Shown: positions 27,370-39,327, counted from the stretch's first letter. The stretch is DNA of 64,000 nucleotides from Struthio camelus (GCF_040807025.1 NC_090947.1:6572001-6636000); one strand, 5' to 3'. Numbers and translations: made by a program. The notes: generated from the letters alone by a model not told the origin.

Positions 27370-29756
27370 GAGTCATACCCTTACTCCCATTTAAAGACTG
27401 GTAGCAGCTTACACACATCCACCCACCCCTCGGATAGCAGAACAACAGGAAGGCGGACCCCCCGGTCCCCCCAGAAGCGATAACGCAGGTGTCTCTACAA
27501 GGCTGTGGCTTGGGCTTGACCAGAGCTCACAGGTCCAGCAGCTGCATACCAGCACCCCTGGCAGCATCCACGTCCGAGATATTTTAATTCCGCTCGCTGC
27601 CTTGGGGTCAGCGCGGCTTAGGACTCTACTGCGCTGATGCAGCCTCACAACGAATCCAGTCGGCAGAGGGGAGCACGCCGGCGATGGCCAGCGCAGCATA
27701 AAGTGGTTTTCTTGTTCTCAGAACCTCATGTTTGCGAGGCACCAGGCCTCTCCTGAGATGCTCATAACTCTGATTATTTGCTCTATTGTTATAAATGAGA
27801 ATCGGCCAGCGATACTCAAGAGCACCACCAGCCAAGCACTCACTTTCACGCACGTGGAATGAGGTTGAAGAGCCTCAAGTCCCTCTCCTAGTGGTCACCT
27901 AGCCGTATCACTGGCAGTTGCAGCAGAAGCTGGTTCTGGCCAAGCCCCGACTGTCCGCACTTTCCCATCTAGTTTGTCACAGAGGCACCGGTTCCCCTCT
28001 GACAGCTTTGGCCAAGACGGAAATTTTATTGTCCCCTGCTTTATGCCTTGGCAAGAACAGTAGCTCTTCGTACACGTTCTTCTCCTACGCCAACGACTCT
28101 ACCCGCTGCCTAGGCTGAACGACCCCCCCCCTTCCTTTCTGCTACAGATGAGAAGGGAAAAAAAAAAAAAATCCCAAAACGCGTCAGCATGCTGCCAGCA
28201 GGCCCCACAAAGTAGACACTGAATTGCACCAAGCAGCCTGAACGCAATGTCACACCAGGCTCTGCTGAGCCAAAGGCAACTGCTGGAAACCTGGGGCATG
28301 CATTGGGGCCCAGTTAGGGGCTCGTTTCTTAGGGGGAAGAGGGAAAAAAAAAAGCCCCAAATGGTGCTAAACATTCGTATGACTGGTGCCAATGACTTTT
28401 GGAAACCTGGCCACACATCGGTGTAGGTAGAAAGGGGAGCAGCAGCGCGGTGGGGCAGTTGGTTAGCACCGAGGTAGGACAGGTGAGCGCAGGCTCCCGG
28501 GGAGACGCTGGGCAAAGGTCCCTAAGGGTGGCCTTAGCTCATATACCCCACTTAGGAGCCCAGCAGCCCTAAACCCTCCCCTCTACCGCATCCTCCAAGT
28601 TAGGCAGGACAAAGTAGGACCTCAAGCACCGCGGCATTTATGCGCTGGAGCAACACGGGACCTCCGGGACTCCCTCTGTACGTCTGCCCTCCAGCTGTAA
28701 AAAGTAACAAGCACAAACCCCTTATCCTCCCCGAGAGATGCTCAGGCGGCGTCAGGTCTACGGACCGCTCACACACTGCGTGCGGGGAGGGGGCGCCCCC
28801 CCCCCCCGTCCCCCCCCGTAAGCGTCTTGTGGGGCTCATCAGCAGTATGCGACTGCCATGGCGTTCGCCGAGTGCAAAGCCAGGATTTGTTTTGCAGGGT
28901 GACATTTACCAAACAATTAAGGGGAAGAGAAATGTGCCATAATCACTTTTAGCATTAAACGCACTCAGTAAAAATAAATGTGTAAGAGGCCTGTTTTTTT
29001 ACGAGCGTAGGACATGCTGTTTCGCCCATTATTGTGAGAATCCTTGCTGCTAGGACCATAAGCTTCAGTTCAAACTGTGTAATTACCACCAGGGATTTGC
29101 CTCTTCTCCCGTTATGGATTGACTGCACCTAAGAGATCCAGAAACAAACGGATCTGAGCTTTCCTAACTTAACAGTTGTTTGGAGGATTTGCTGTGTGGG
29201 CTTCCTCTTTTATTTTCATCGTAATTTAGCATGGTCTGAGAGATTAAAACAGATCAATAAAAATGCGTTATGCACCTACTGCCCAGCGCCTGAGCACTCT
29301 GCGTTAAACTCATAAACTTCGGGGAGAGACAAGAAATCATGCTATGCTTCATATCTCTTTCTCTTTTTCCACAGGACTCCCTTTATCAATTCCCAGCCTC
29401 TGTTTGAGGTTTTGGAAGCGGCCTCCCCTAACGCGGTGAAGCATGAACAGAAACCCCAACAGCTATCAGCAAGCAAAAGGGGAACACAAGGCAGACATCT
29501 CAGGCTGCGCCATGACGCAGGGCAGACCCATGGTCCAGCCCGTAATGCAGCTTTTCATCTGCAGTGGGAAAAAACACCTTCCTGCAAGGGGGCTCTAGGG
29601 GCAGAAATGCTGCCATAGGGAGCTTTTCCATAGGGTACAGCTTCTTCCGTAGGGAGTAGCTTTTTTCAAGGTTCCCTTAGCATAGCACAACGCAGCAACT
29701 CGGATGAGACCCTTGTGATGCCCAGTGCCATCCTCCAGCCCACCAATATTGCACAA

Positions 29757-29848
29757 GATGCATCAGGAAGATGCCATGGGAGCAAAAACCCCTTGCCTCA
29801 GGGATGCATCAGGAAGATGCCATGGGAGCAAAAACCCCTTGCCTCAGG
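29757..29848 (+). repeat. Perfect 46-bp tandem duplication
   Basis: Two identical adjacent copies (29757-29802 and 29803-29848), each beginning GATGCATCAGGAAGATGCCA. Zero divergence implies a recent duplication or an assembly artefact. Confidence 0.98.
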
Positions 29849-31146
29849 GGCACACCCTTCCCTGATCCACAGGGTTTCATTTTATTCATGTTGCTTCTGA
29901 ACTTACCCAAAAGCCCGCAGCATCACATGTGGGGCTGGGCTAGACTCGCATTCGCGTGACTCAGGACTACAAAATCAAAGCAAGCCGTGACCTCCAAGGC
30001 TCTTGTCCTGGCTGCACACCAAACCACCACCTTGTTTCTCCATCAAAACTAGGCCCCCACGTCAACAGCTATCCAAAAAAAACGGGCACCAGCACCGTTT
30101 GGGCCAAATGCAGTACCTGACCTGAGGCGGGTAGGTGCTGGCCCTACCATGAAAGAACTACGTGGCTTGGTCCTGGTCTCCAGCTCACATCAGAGGGAGG
30201 ACGGTTAATCTGGATTGCTACTTAATTTGGACCTGGAGTCCCAATCCAGCTCCTCATAATGCCGAAACGTCTAGGTACGGGGCTCATGTGCAAGCCCTGC
30301 CCTAGTACAGCTAGCAGGAGATCAGTCCGAAACACGAGAAAATGCTCCTTTGGGCCTGTCTGTGGATCAGCCTCCGGTCTGGCACACGGCAGCGCCGTGC
30401 ACTAGGCCGTTACAGCTGCCGTTCGCATTGTTGCATGCGGCGTGTTAATATTCACGTATTTGTACGCTGCCAGCCCTGGGAGCAAGCTAACGTCCTCTAT
30501 TCGCAATTTCCACCCGGTCAAGGTAAAAGACCTTTTTCACTGAACGCCTCCAAATTTCCAGGCTAGCCAGGAATGTGAAAAATTCGTGCTAATTACAGCC
30601 TGTCGGGGAGGCCAGAAGTGCAGCGGCGAGAGAAGACGGTTTCTCAGTTATTTAAAGGCACCGCGTCCACATCAACGGAGCCGGGGGTTTTGCCTTGCAC
30701 TAACATAGCATCCTAGTCTCCATTATCCACCCGGGGGGGGGTCATTTAAAACAGAGCCCAACATTTGGGAAGACTGAGCCATTGGGAGCTGCCGTCGACC
30801 CAGCTGGCCAAGGTGAAGCTCCTCCACCGTGTTCAGTAGCCAAGGAGCAACCCTCTCCGTGGCTCCCTCTGATTTCCACCCTCATCCTTTCTGAGCGATG
30901 ACCATGCAGTACCCTGACGTACGGTACAGCAACATCCCAAGCTCCGTATGCGCAACACTCACAAACACTGTCTGAAACGTAGTCGTCTATTAACGTAACA
31001 CAGATCACCTGAGAAGTGGTGCTCTTTTATATCCTTTTTAATCAAGCATGCTGTGAAACTCATTGGCTTTTTTTTTTTTTTTTTTTTTGAAGTTCTTTGG
31101 CTTGATGTAGAAAGACCCCATGAGCATGAAGTGGAATATAACGCAG

Positions 31147-31152
31147 TTTATT
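31147..31152 (-). terminator. Candidate polyadenylation signal of the minus-strand gene
   Basis: AATAAA on the minus strand (plus strand TTTATT), about 150 bp beyond the stop codon of the candidate terminal exon at 31300-31461, giving a compact 3' UTR. It is only a hexamer, so it carries weight mainly by its position. Confidence 0.4.
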
Positions 31153-31299
31153 ACCACTAACAAGGGAATGGCCCATAACTCTAAAGAGACAAAGCCTCAA
31201 GTGAGCTATGAAGGTCATTTCCTTGCCTCCAGAAAGAAAATGTAATACTGACTGTGTCATGGCTCCCATTTCAGAGACAATTGTGGGCTGCTTTCAGCT

Positions 31300-31461
31300 C
31301 TACTGTAATAAATAGTAAAAAGGAAGAGTGTTTTTTCTTCTCAGATGGAGATTCATGCTGTCAGTCCTCTCCGCTTTGGAGGGAATGAAGGCAAATATCT
31401 GTCTGCATTTTCTACAGTTATTTATGCTCCTCTGGATTTGACGGTTGCTTTGTTCAAGCGT
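31300..31461 (-). CDS. Unidentified minus-strand gene: candidate terminal exon (coiled-coil tail)
   Basis: A strong acceptor (GAGGTTTACGTCTTCTTCAG) is followed, in the phase 0 required by the exon at 32783-32854, by 53 codons and a stop. The peptide begins TLEQSNRQIQRSINNCRKC, continuing the polar helical character of the previous exon (probable coiled coil). I find no usable GT donor inside it apart from a weak AACT|GTAGAA, so it is best read as the last exon, with AATAAA about 150 bp beyond the stop. The last 30 residues look less protein-like. Product unknown. Confidence 0.5.
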   Translation of the reverse strand, partial: TLEQSNRQIQRSINNCRKCRQIFAFIPSKAERTDSMNLHLRRKNTLPFYYLLQ

Positions 31462-32782
31462 CTGAAGAAGACGTAAACCTCTGGACGGCACAACCAGCTC
31501 CTGCCCTTCCCTGCCGAGGTATGGAGACGCCGCAGCGGGGGAAGGCTCAGCCAGCAAACTCAGGGGCTCTGGTACCGCTCTGTTTCTGCTAACATACTGT
31601 TGCAGTTCCTGGAAATCAGGCCTTTCTGTGATAACCCCATCCCTCCGTCATACCCCTGGGTAAAGGTAAAAGCAACGTTAAGAGATAACCATGTCGCATT
31701 AAAGCCAGTCAGTCAGTGGAGGGACCAGGCTGCAGATCACGTGACAGACCAGAGGTACAAGCCTGAAGAGGGTTCAAGTCCGAGTCGCCGTTGTAAAAAG
31801 GCCAACAATGGAAAAGTGTTGTTTTAGCAGCTCTCAGTCTCCTTAGGCGGGGTAGAAAGAGAGGTATATATACACCCCTCAACGGTATAACACGCATACC
31901 TCTCAACAGAGGTATACTGGTGCACACCGGTAAAGCATTTGACCCTATCTATCTGTTTTGGATACGACCGGCTGTCTGAACATCCGTTTCTCGTCGCTGA
32001 CTAGCTCATCGCTAACTGACTAACATTTATCCGTTTTGCCGAACCCTGCAATTCGTCTTTCCTACTCGACGTGTCGCATGTCATCCTAGCAATAACACAA
32101 GCAAAGGAAAAAAACCCCACTGAGCATCCTCCAGGTTCATATTTACTGATGCAAAGGAAACGTTGGGAGCCTGTGAACCCCGCTCCTGAACTTGGATGTC
32201 TTTCTTCAAAGCAAGCTTTTCTAGGTGCTATGCCTTTGAATAAATTATGAAGACTCTTTGCTCACTTCTTTTTCCCCCCCCCCCTCCCCGTAGGGAAAAC
32301 GAAGAGATGATTCACACAGTCCAGTCCAAGCTGAGAGAGAGATTTCGGAAGACCAAGTCCTTTGTGTCACAGCAATCACGGCCAGAAGTACCAGACACAG
32401 TGGCAGGTGCTAGGGCCTCCTACAGAGGTCCTAGAAAGCGTCACACACTGACAGCATTACTTATTGTTTAGAAAACTGAAGCAGTCCCTCCGCCCCGTGC
32501 CACTCAAGGCTGGGATCTAATTGTGCGGCAATCTAGTATGGAAATGCAACACGGAGAAAAACACACACCCTCCTGCAAAGGGTTGCTAATTATAGGTCCT
32601 AACCTGACGCCCCTCTGAGGAGACAGACACAAGTAGTATTGCCAGTAGAAAACAATAATGCTAACGTCATTGACTTGTCAAAGCTATGTATTTTACATGC
32701 TTACTTTTATATGCTGATGGGTGGTGATTTTTACACTCATTCTACACTCGCACCTTCATCTGTCCCCTCAAAAGTCACTTAC

Positions 32783-32854
32783 CGATGTATTGATCTGGAA
32801 CTGAAGATCTGTTCTTCTTTTCTCATTGTCCTCTCTCTCTTTCTTACTCAGAAA
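32783..32854 (-). CDS. Unidentified minus-strand gene: 72-nt exon with charged helical peptide
   Basis: 24 codons, phase 0 at both ends, with a near-perfect donor (CATCG|GTAAGTGAC) and a C-rich acceptor ending CCACCAGTTCAG. Only one of three frames is open. It contains KKEREDNEKRRTDLQFQ, a strongly charged helical sequence typical of coiled coils. The same DNA read on the plus strand looks like a polypyrimidine-AG acceptor; the minus reading is preferred because of the donor and the phase match with neighbouring exons. Confidence 0.5.
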
Positions 32855-35800
32855 CTGAACTGGTGGTGGCCTCGGGGGGTAGCAGGGACATCTCAGCTAC
32901 AAATTTGAAGGGAAAACGCCCACAGTTATTACCCTTGCTCCCCCTGCAGCTAGTCCTGAAGTATGACTGCTCCATGGCTGACGGGTTTGTCCCATAGCCA
33001 CTTCATACTTTAATTCCTTAATTACCACTAAGCAACCCCACAAGTTGTCTGCTGTTGAGCTCTCCCCTTTCCCCTGCAAACGGGGCAGGAGAGGCCTGGG
33101 GTGAGAACGCGCGCTGCGTTGCCGCTGGTGGGCATGGGAACACACACAGCAGCACAGTTCCGTGTCTCTGAGCTTAAAAACAGAGAGCGGTAACAAGAAG
33201 AAGGGGAGAGGAAGGCCCTGCTCAGGAGAGCCTCCAGAAGGCTTCACCCAAGGACGCCTCAGTCAATCCATATTCATCTTATTCACACCTGTCACTCCTT
33301 CTGAATCACATCTCTTTGGAAATTTTGCAGCCACACGGGACTCCAGGCCCAAACAGAGACTTTGCCGTAGCTTCAAGGGAAACCTTTCATATCCAAACAG
33401 CAACACTTAACTCAAGAGTTTTACATGAAGGAAGTGCGAGCAGGGCGGGTGAGAGGAGAAAGGGCTGAAGAGTGGGCAGCAACAAGGCCGCCTCTGGAGG
33501 GATTCACCACCAGCACGCGCCACCCAGCAAAGTGGGCTGACAAAATGTGGGGGAAGCGTCCTCTGCAGCCACCACCTTGGTCCCCGGGAGAAGGCACCAT
33601 GCATGTGGGTGCTGATCTTCTTTCCTGCCCTACTTGCAACATCTGCCAAGTTGTACTCTACAGTTGCTGTTTTCTTCTTTTTTTTTTTTTTCCGTCTTTC
33701 TCCCTAGATCTTGAAAAATCATCTGTGAGACACAGAGCAGCTCTTATTTGAATAGGTAACATCGTCTCATTTGGGTATTAGCTTTCTGAGAGTGGTGCCC
33801 CAGTGCTGTAAATTCGGCTTTATTTACTTACACATGGCATTTCACTGACTATTACCATTCTGAACCACCCGTATCTATCAGTCTAATGGAGATATATGGA
33901 CAGTAAAAAAAAAAAACGCACTGGAAAACTACTGGCAGGTTGTAGAAAATGATCAGATTTAATCAGCTGATAAATTATTCACTCCAACCGAGAGTCAAAC
34001 ATACTATTTGAGCCTATTTATGGCTGTCCGATTAGTGTGAGTAATTTTCCATCGCTTTATTATGTTTGCTAATACATTATGAAAACCGTGTTGGGATAAT
34101 GGTCTTACTTAAGTCATTTTGCTGTATGAGCAAATACCAGACAGCTCGTTCCACCCAAGGCCACCGACACGATGCCACGTGCATCAGCTCATTGCACACG
34201 GCTGGGCTGCTTCCAAGTGTTTTTGCAAAGAGCACAGTTACCAACGGGACGGGAATTTCGTGTAAGGAAAGCTTCAATGCAGCGACGCGTTTTTGCAAAG
34301 GACCAGGCCGGAGAGAGGCCAGGACGGGGAAAAGAGCTGGACGGGGCAGGTATGTTGGCGGGGTCTGCCGCCACGTCTACCCGGGGGCTCGCTTTCAGAG
34401 AGTGCTATCAGATGGGGCAACCCCAAGAGCCACTAAAAAAGCCACGTTCGAGGCCAAACGCAGCCGAGTCTCCTGCCAGCAGTCACCTTCCGCCCTGCCC
34501 TGCCGGCCTCCTCCACCGCTGCCGGCTTGTGGGGCATCAAGACGCCGGCTCCAGCCCTTGCCGGACCACTCTGCTTTTCTTTTACAGGCGATTCATGCCA
34601 GCTGCCCTTTTCTGCAGTCCGCGGAGGAAGAAGAGAGGTGGTGAAGGCGGTGGCCGGGGCGGAGGGAGACTTCTGTTAAGGCTGCGGAAATTTTCAGTGA
34701 AAATGGAAACAAATTGCTCTAAGTAAACCATTTGTCACAGCCCGCTTACTCCGCTGTCGCTCTAGGAAGGCCAATTTGTCATGCCGGAGCGGGACAGCAG
34801 CAGGCTGACTGCGCGAAACGGCGCGCGGCCGGCTGGCATTACCCCCTGGCGAGTGGCGGGGAGAGCCGGGACAGCCCCAGCCCCACGGCAGCCACCCCGC
34901 CTCCTGGCGCTTCCAGTCTACCCGGCGCCTCTCCCACACAGCCCCTTCGCCTGCTCGGCCTCACTGGCCTGTGCAGATCGCAAGAGATCCAAAAATCACC
35001 GCAATATTGGTAATTAAACTGTAGGCGCTGTTGCGACAGACGCTTCAAGTGAGTCGAGAACAGGGGCGAATGCAAGGGAGCAAGTAGCAGAGATTAGCCC
35101 GTAAGCACAAAACGTGGGAAAACGGCAGAAGAAATCCCCAAGTCCAAGGATTAATTCCCTCGGCTGCACTGTCCCGAACTAACAAACAGTTATTAGAGTC
35201 TCCCCCTGCTTGTTTCCCTCTGGAATTATGCAGCAGGCTGTAATTCGGAAAGAAAAGAATGAACTCCGGTCCAGATAAAAATAATCTTTTGGCAAACAAA
35301 CGAAAAAAAAGCTTAAAAATGTCATTTTGGGTAAAACGTTCCGTTCCATTCGACACAAAATCCTTCACCTCCTTTTCAGATTACTGAACCTTTTTCTAGG
35401 CCTGTTCTCCTTTTAAATAGGTAGGTTGATACGCAAATAAAAAAATGCCTTTTTGAAAGGAAAGCCAACTGCCAGCAAGTCTTGTTTGCAAACCACCAAA
35501 GGAACTGCCTGGGCAAGCCCTCCGAGCTATGTTTCTTTACCAACAACAAATTAAAAGGGCAAAACCAGAGAGCTTTCCCCGCTGCCACTCCCAGGCGGTC
35601 TCGGGGCCCACAGGGCTCGTGCCGGTGGCAGGGGGGACGCTGAGACCTGCCACCCATCAGCGCCCTCCTGGCCCCTGCCTAATTCACAGCCCGGTCCAAC
35701 CCCTTTGAAACGCCCCCCAGAACCGGGGCAGGAGATGGGAGCGATGCTGTAACAACATGGCAAACTAGCTTGACCTGCAGACTGGGGGCCCTGGTTGCCC

Positions 35801-36045
35801 ATGGGAAACGGTACAGCCGGCCGTTCAAAGCACTGTTTTCCTCTGCTCCTGGAAACAACAATGCACCTTCAATATTAACGACTTCTGCTTTACCTGGAGG
35901 GGAAACCCATAAAAATAACCTTTCTCTGGGAAAAAAAAAAAAACGAGGGTTGTCACAACGACTAGCAATCTCTTGCACAAATAAACGCTCGCTATACCAA
36001 GCACAGTGTTGTTGCTACTAATGCTTATAGGGCTCTGTGTCCTAC
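32855..36045 (-). other. Intron of the unidentified minus-strand gene
   Basis: Separates the exons at 36046-36088 and 32783-32854. It contains a CpG-rich segment at about 34,480-34,980 and an AT-rich block around 33,950-34,090 that may be a conserved noncoding element. A possible extra 48-nt exon (33,020-33,070; acceptor CCCCGTTTGCAG, donor GTAATT) would keep the frame but is not needed. Confidence 0.4.
34480..34980. promoter_or_regulatory. CpG-rich segment without an assigned gene
   Basis: About 500 bp of elevated GC and CpG (CCGCTGCCGGCTTG, GGCCGGGGCGGAGG, GGCGCGCGGCCGGC). No exon with matching splice sites was found in it. It could be an orphan CpG island acting as an enhancer or alternative promoter. 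Confidence 0.4.
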
Positions 36046-36088
36046 CTTGATGTTCTCAATCCGCGTGGAAACAGGGTCACCAGTAACA
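36046..36088 (-). CDS. Unidentified minus-strand gene: 43-nt exon
   Basis: Reads VTGDPVSTRIENIK after completing a split codon (one base at its start). The donor is excellent (CATCAAG|GTAGGAC); the acceptor TTCCCAG lies behind a G/T-rich tract and is the weak point. An AG 15 nt further upstream would add a few residues in the same frame. It ends phase 0 and joins directly to the exon at 32783-32854. Confidence 0.4.
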
Positions 36089-36239
36089 CTGGGAACCACC
36101 CCAACCCACCTCCACGTTTGTAGGAAGAAAACAGTACATGGGTTATAGACGGAGAGACATTTTCAGCTTACCCAGAAATATATGCTTACAGTTATATTAA
36201 AAAGATCGAGAACTGAGGCAGGCAATAGGGACACGGTAC

Positions 36240-36262
36240 CTTGATTTAAGGGCTTCCAGGGG
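36240..36262 (-). CDS. Unidentified minus-strand gene: 23-nt microexon candidate
   Basis: Between TGATGTTTACAG and AATCAAG|GTACCG lie seven codons (PLEALKS) plus two bases. It starts phase 0, as required after the 303-nt exon, and ends with two bases that pair with the one-base start of the 43-nt exon. Its small size and modest donor make it the least certain link in the chain. Confidence 0.3.
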
Positions 36263-37589
36263 CTGTAAACATCAGCATTATCTTTACTAAGGATGGGAGC
36301 GAGAGTGAAGTTTTGAACTTGTGCTAGGAAAAAGCTAACGGCAGCTATACGATCTAAGCAGTCCCCTGTCAAGTGTCGGGGGGTAGGCGGGGGAGGAGGA
36401 GGAGAGGAGAATGAATTTGAGAGGCTGGGGAACACCCTTTTGTGCTACATTATGCGTTTGATGGGGTGGAGATTTCGCTCCTTGCACCTTTGAAAGCCGT
36501 TTCGCAGAACGGGACAGATCTGTAGGTATGAGTTCCAGCTACATATTAAATAGTAGTAGTAAAAATAAAGCATCGCATTACTGATTCTGGCAATGTTACA
36601 AATTAAATGCATGGTGCTTCAATGCACGGGGACCCATTCTAAGGAGCCCCCCACAGAAGAAAGGAAGGAAAGGAAGTGCACATACGCTCTACAGCGGTCA
36701 GTGTCCTGGGCATTTCTAAATGGGCCTGCACCACGCACTAAATAATTTGCAGGGCTCAGCAACAAGCAACCCCCCCCCCCCGCCTCTGATTTTAAGCAGT
36801 GATAATACTGACTGTAAGGTAGTAAAACACCCGCAAGGAGGACGAGAATTCCCTAAATGTTAATGCCTATGTTCAGCCATTTTTGTAAAGCGTCAAGGAA
36901 CAACTACTCACTCATAGGGACAAGCCTACGAGCAGTTACTGCAGCTGGGAGAAAAAGTCCTACAGGAAGGAAGGTAGCTAATCATCATTAGTCATCCGAG
37001 CTCCAATGAAATAGCAACCTGTCCTTTAGGTTAGCTCTAGAAGACCACACATCCATAGCTGAACTGCTGGCAAAACCAAGAGAGTAAATCACAGCAGTGA
37101 GAAATCAACCTCCACAAGGGATTTCTTTTCCTCTATAGAGACCTTTAGCTAAATCATGCTAGTCCCCAGCCTAAGTCATCCATTCAGCTTCATCGTATTA
37201 GTCGCAAGCATCTGTCAAAAGCTCGGCACAGCTCTTCCACTGAACATAATGCCAGGTATTGGAGAGAGAAGCGCTCATAATTCAAAAGGCAAGTTCGGGG
37301 TGTGCCTCTCTGGTTCAAAGAGCACCAAGACCTTCCTCTTTACTGCAGCCCTGAAAATTTCCAATTGATCTGAAACCACCTTGCATTTCCTAAACGTTGC
37401 TGCTGCATTTGAACTTCAGCGAAAAATCCACTTGCCAGTAATGAAAGTTGCCAATTAAAATCCGTCTGTTTACACTGCTTTGGGGAGCTGAGGGAGGGAG
37501 AGGGAGAGAAAGGAAAAGCCAAATAATTCATTAAGTGATCTATATTGTGCCACCACAGTTGGCAACTATAATTACCCTAATAAGACTTT

Positions 37590-37710
37590 CCCGCTTATAT
37601 AAGCCCTTCCATTCAGGGATCTCAAAACACTTTGCAACCATTAATGATGTGAGCTTCATAACATCCCTGACCTCATTTACAGGGGAGGGAATTGAGGAAA
37701 AGAGAGAAAA
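37590..37710 (+). mobile_element. MIR-like amniote SINE fragment
   Basis: CTCAAAACACTTTGCAACC, CATTAATG, then CATTTACAGGGGAGGGAATT-GAGG match the MIR-type core (canonical CTCAAAGCRCTTTACAAACATTAATG ... TTTTACAGATGGGGAAACTGAGG) from memory. It lies in an intron of the minus-strand gene. Confidence 0.7.
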
Positions 37711-38029
37711 CAACACCATTTTCTACAGCAGATAGCTTTCATTTTGTAACCGCCTGTAAAGTTTATACCTGAAACTAGATCACACTTAAAATTCAGGGTC
37801 AGCCCTGAGTTCTCGACCTGGCAGTCCTTGAGTCACAGCGTGAGTGCAAAACAGGAGAACGCCGGTGAGAATTGTGCGAGTAGGGAAAACCTTTCTTCGA
37901 ACCTTTTGCAAAGAGTCTCGGGTGACTGAAACGCGTCGCCCAGGAAATGCAGCAGATTCACGCAGAGAGCTTCTGCCTCGGGCCCTCGCACCACATCCTC
38001 CTTCCCCCTGCCACAGAGAGGGTACTCAC

Positions 38030-38332
38030 GTGTGGGACAGGGGTTATCAGCGTCCACTTCTCCAAATCCACAGCTCTCGCTTTTGGCGTCTTCTCTGAAA
38101 GCGAAAAGGAAACAGCAGTCAAGTCTGGCTTTACACGCTCAGAAAGCATCACAGACCAGGGAGATGCATTCAGCCTGCCAACAGGCTCAACTCCATTCCG
38201 AGTCATGGGTCCATCCAGAGTTCCAACAGAGCTCACTGAGCGTTCGTGGCGTGCTGGAGGACCAGGAAAGGACAAACGTGGTGGCTCTCCAAAGAGAGGC
38301 AGAGGGATTGCTGGGGAATCTGTCATGAAACC
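38030..38332 (-). CDS. Unidentified minus-strand gene: largest exon (303 nt, 101 codons)
   Basis: Acceptor TTTGTTTTCCCAG and donor CACAC|GTGAGTACC bound 101 codons that are open in exactly the frame imposed by the preceding exon (phase 0 to phase 0). The peptide starts GFMTDSPAIPLPLFGEPPRL and ends EKWTLITPVPH. It is rich in Pro, Ser and Arg and probably disordered, with no recognisable domain. A 101-codon ORF in a predetermined frame is unlikely by chance (about 1%), which makes this the strongest single piece of evidence for the gene. An internal acceptor-like site (CTTTTCGCTTTCAG, exon start 38097) opens only in other frames. Confidence 0.6.
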
Positions 38333-38424
38333 CTGGGAAAACAAACACCACCACAAATTGAAACAAACAGTTGAACACATTGTAAGTATGCACCGAGCAG
38401 AGACTAGGACTTGAAGGAGGAGCC

Positions 38425-39200
38425 ACCACGGATTTCTCAAGAACAAGCCGCGTCAGACCAATCTACCTTCTTCTTGTGAGAATATGAGAGGTTTTGTAGG
38501 AAGAAGAACGGGAGCAGATGTCATACATCCTGACTTCAGATACTGTTCTTACAGCACTCCCACAGATGAATGAAGGAGGCTTGGGGGTTTCACATTACTT
38601 GGGAAGCAGCACTCGGAAAGCAGTTATCAATGTTTCAGCCTCGGTAGTCAGAGGACTACTCAGTATTTTCATTAATGATCGGATGATAAAACAGAGAGCG
38701 GGCTTATTAAGTCTGCAGGTGATGCCAAGAGAGCAAGAGCCACACATCCTTTGGAGAACAGGCCTGGAATTCAAAATGATTTAACAAATGAGCGATAGCC
38801 CCCAAACCCAGAACGCTATTTAATAGGAATGAGCGCTCACTTTGCCTGGGAGCTACACGGAAACACTCCTCCTGCTCTCTTCAGGTCTCAGGTGGAGTGC
38901 TGAGCCTGTCCTGATTTGGGCTCCACCTTTCCGGGAAATTAGGTGCCAGCTGCAAAGAGCCTAGACTGGAGCACTGAAGAAGGAGCAGAGATCCAGGAAA
39001 AAAAAAAAAAAAAACTTAGGAGGAAATCACTCTGAGAATTTGAATGGTTTATCCCCAAAAGAGGAGACCGAGGCAGGACCCAGTTACAGCCTTCAGGTAT
39101 GGTAAAAAGATAGTGTGTTTTCCACTTCCGTGATGGATAGGACGCGGTTCAGCACGGACACGGCAGACTCTCGCAGGGGACCAACACAGTTACTTTTAAC
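38425..39200 (+). mobile_element. Degraded CR1 LINE fragment, sense orientation
   Basis: Segments such as ATTTCTCAAGAACAAGCCGC, ATGTCATACATCCTGACTTC, TATTTTCATTAATGATCGG, AGTCTGCAGGTGATGCCAAG and TTCAAAATGATTTAACAAAT match, in order, the reverse-transcriptase and 3' region of sauropsid CR1 (consensus recalled, not searched). It has many indels and stops and is not functional. It lies wholly between candidate exons at 39328 and 38332. Confidence 0.8.
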
Positions 39201-39327
39201 CTCATAACCGCCTCCCTGCTGGACTCTCCCCAGAGAGTTTCTCTCCACTGACTGAACATGGCACCTAGCGAGATTAGCCCTATTAAGTTGAAGGTGGCCT
39301 TTGCAAACATTCCCCTAAGAGTTATAC

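Larger units (their letters stand above)
26054..31146. other. Region without a supported gene
   Basis: No exon I can defend. It contains a (CA)n/(CCCA)n simple repeat at 27,303-27,369, a 46-bp tandem duplication at 29,757-29,848, and G/C runs at 26,745-26,755, 28,123-28,131, 28,796-28,807 and 30,733-30,741. AT-rich blocks at about 26,600-26,740 and 28,945-29,270 look like possible conserved noncoding elements. If the 24-26 kb exons belong to the minus-strand gene, this is an intron; otherwise it is intergenic. Confidence 0.5.

Noticed and set aside
29370..29618. Plus-strand acceptor (CTTTTTCCACAG) followed by an ORF
   Set aside because: No convincing donor and no recognisable product. A single acceptor is expected by chance.
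32287..32471. Plus-strand exon after a C-rich tract and TAG at 32,287
   Set aside because: The acceptor is good and an ORF is open, but the only donor (GTGCTAGG) is poor and no partner exon was found. The next plus-strand acceptor overlaps the better-supported minus exon at 32783-32854.
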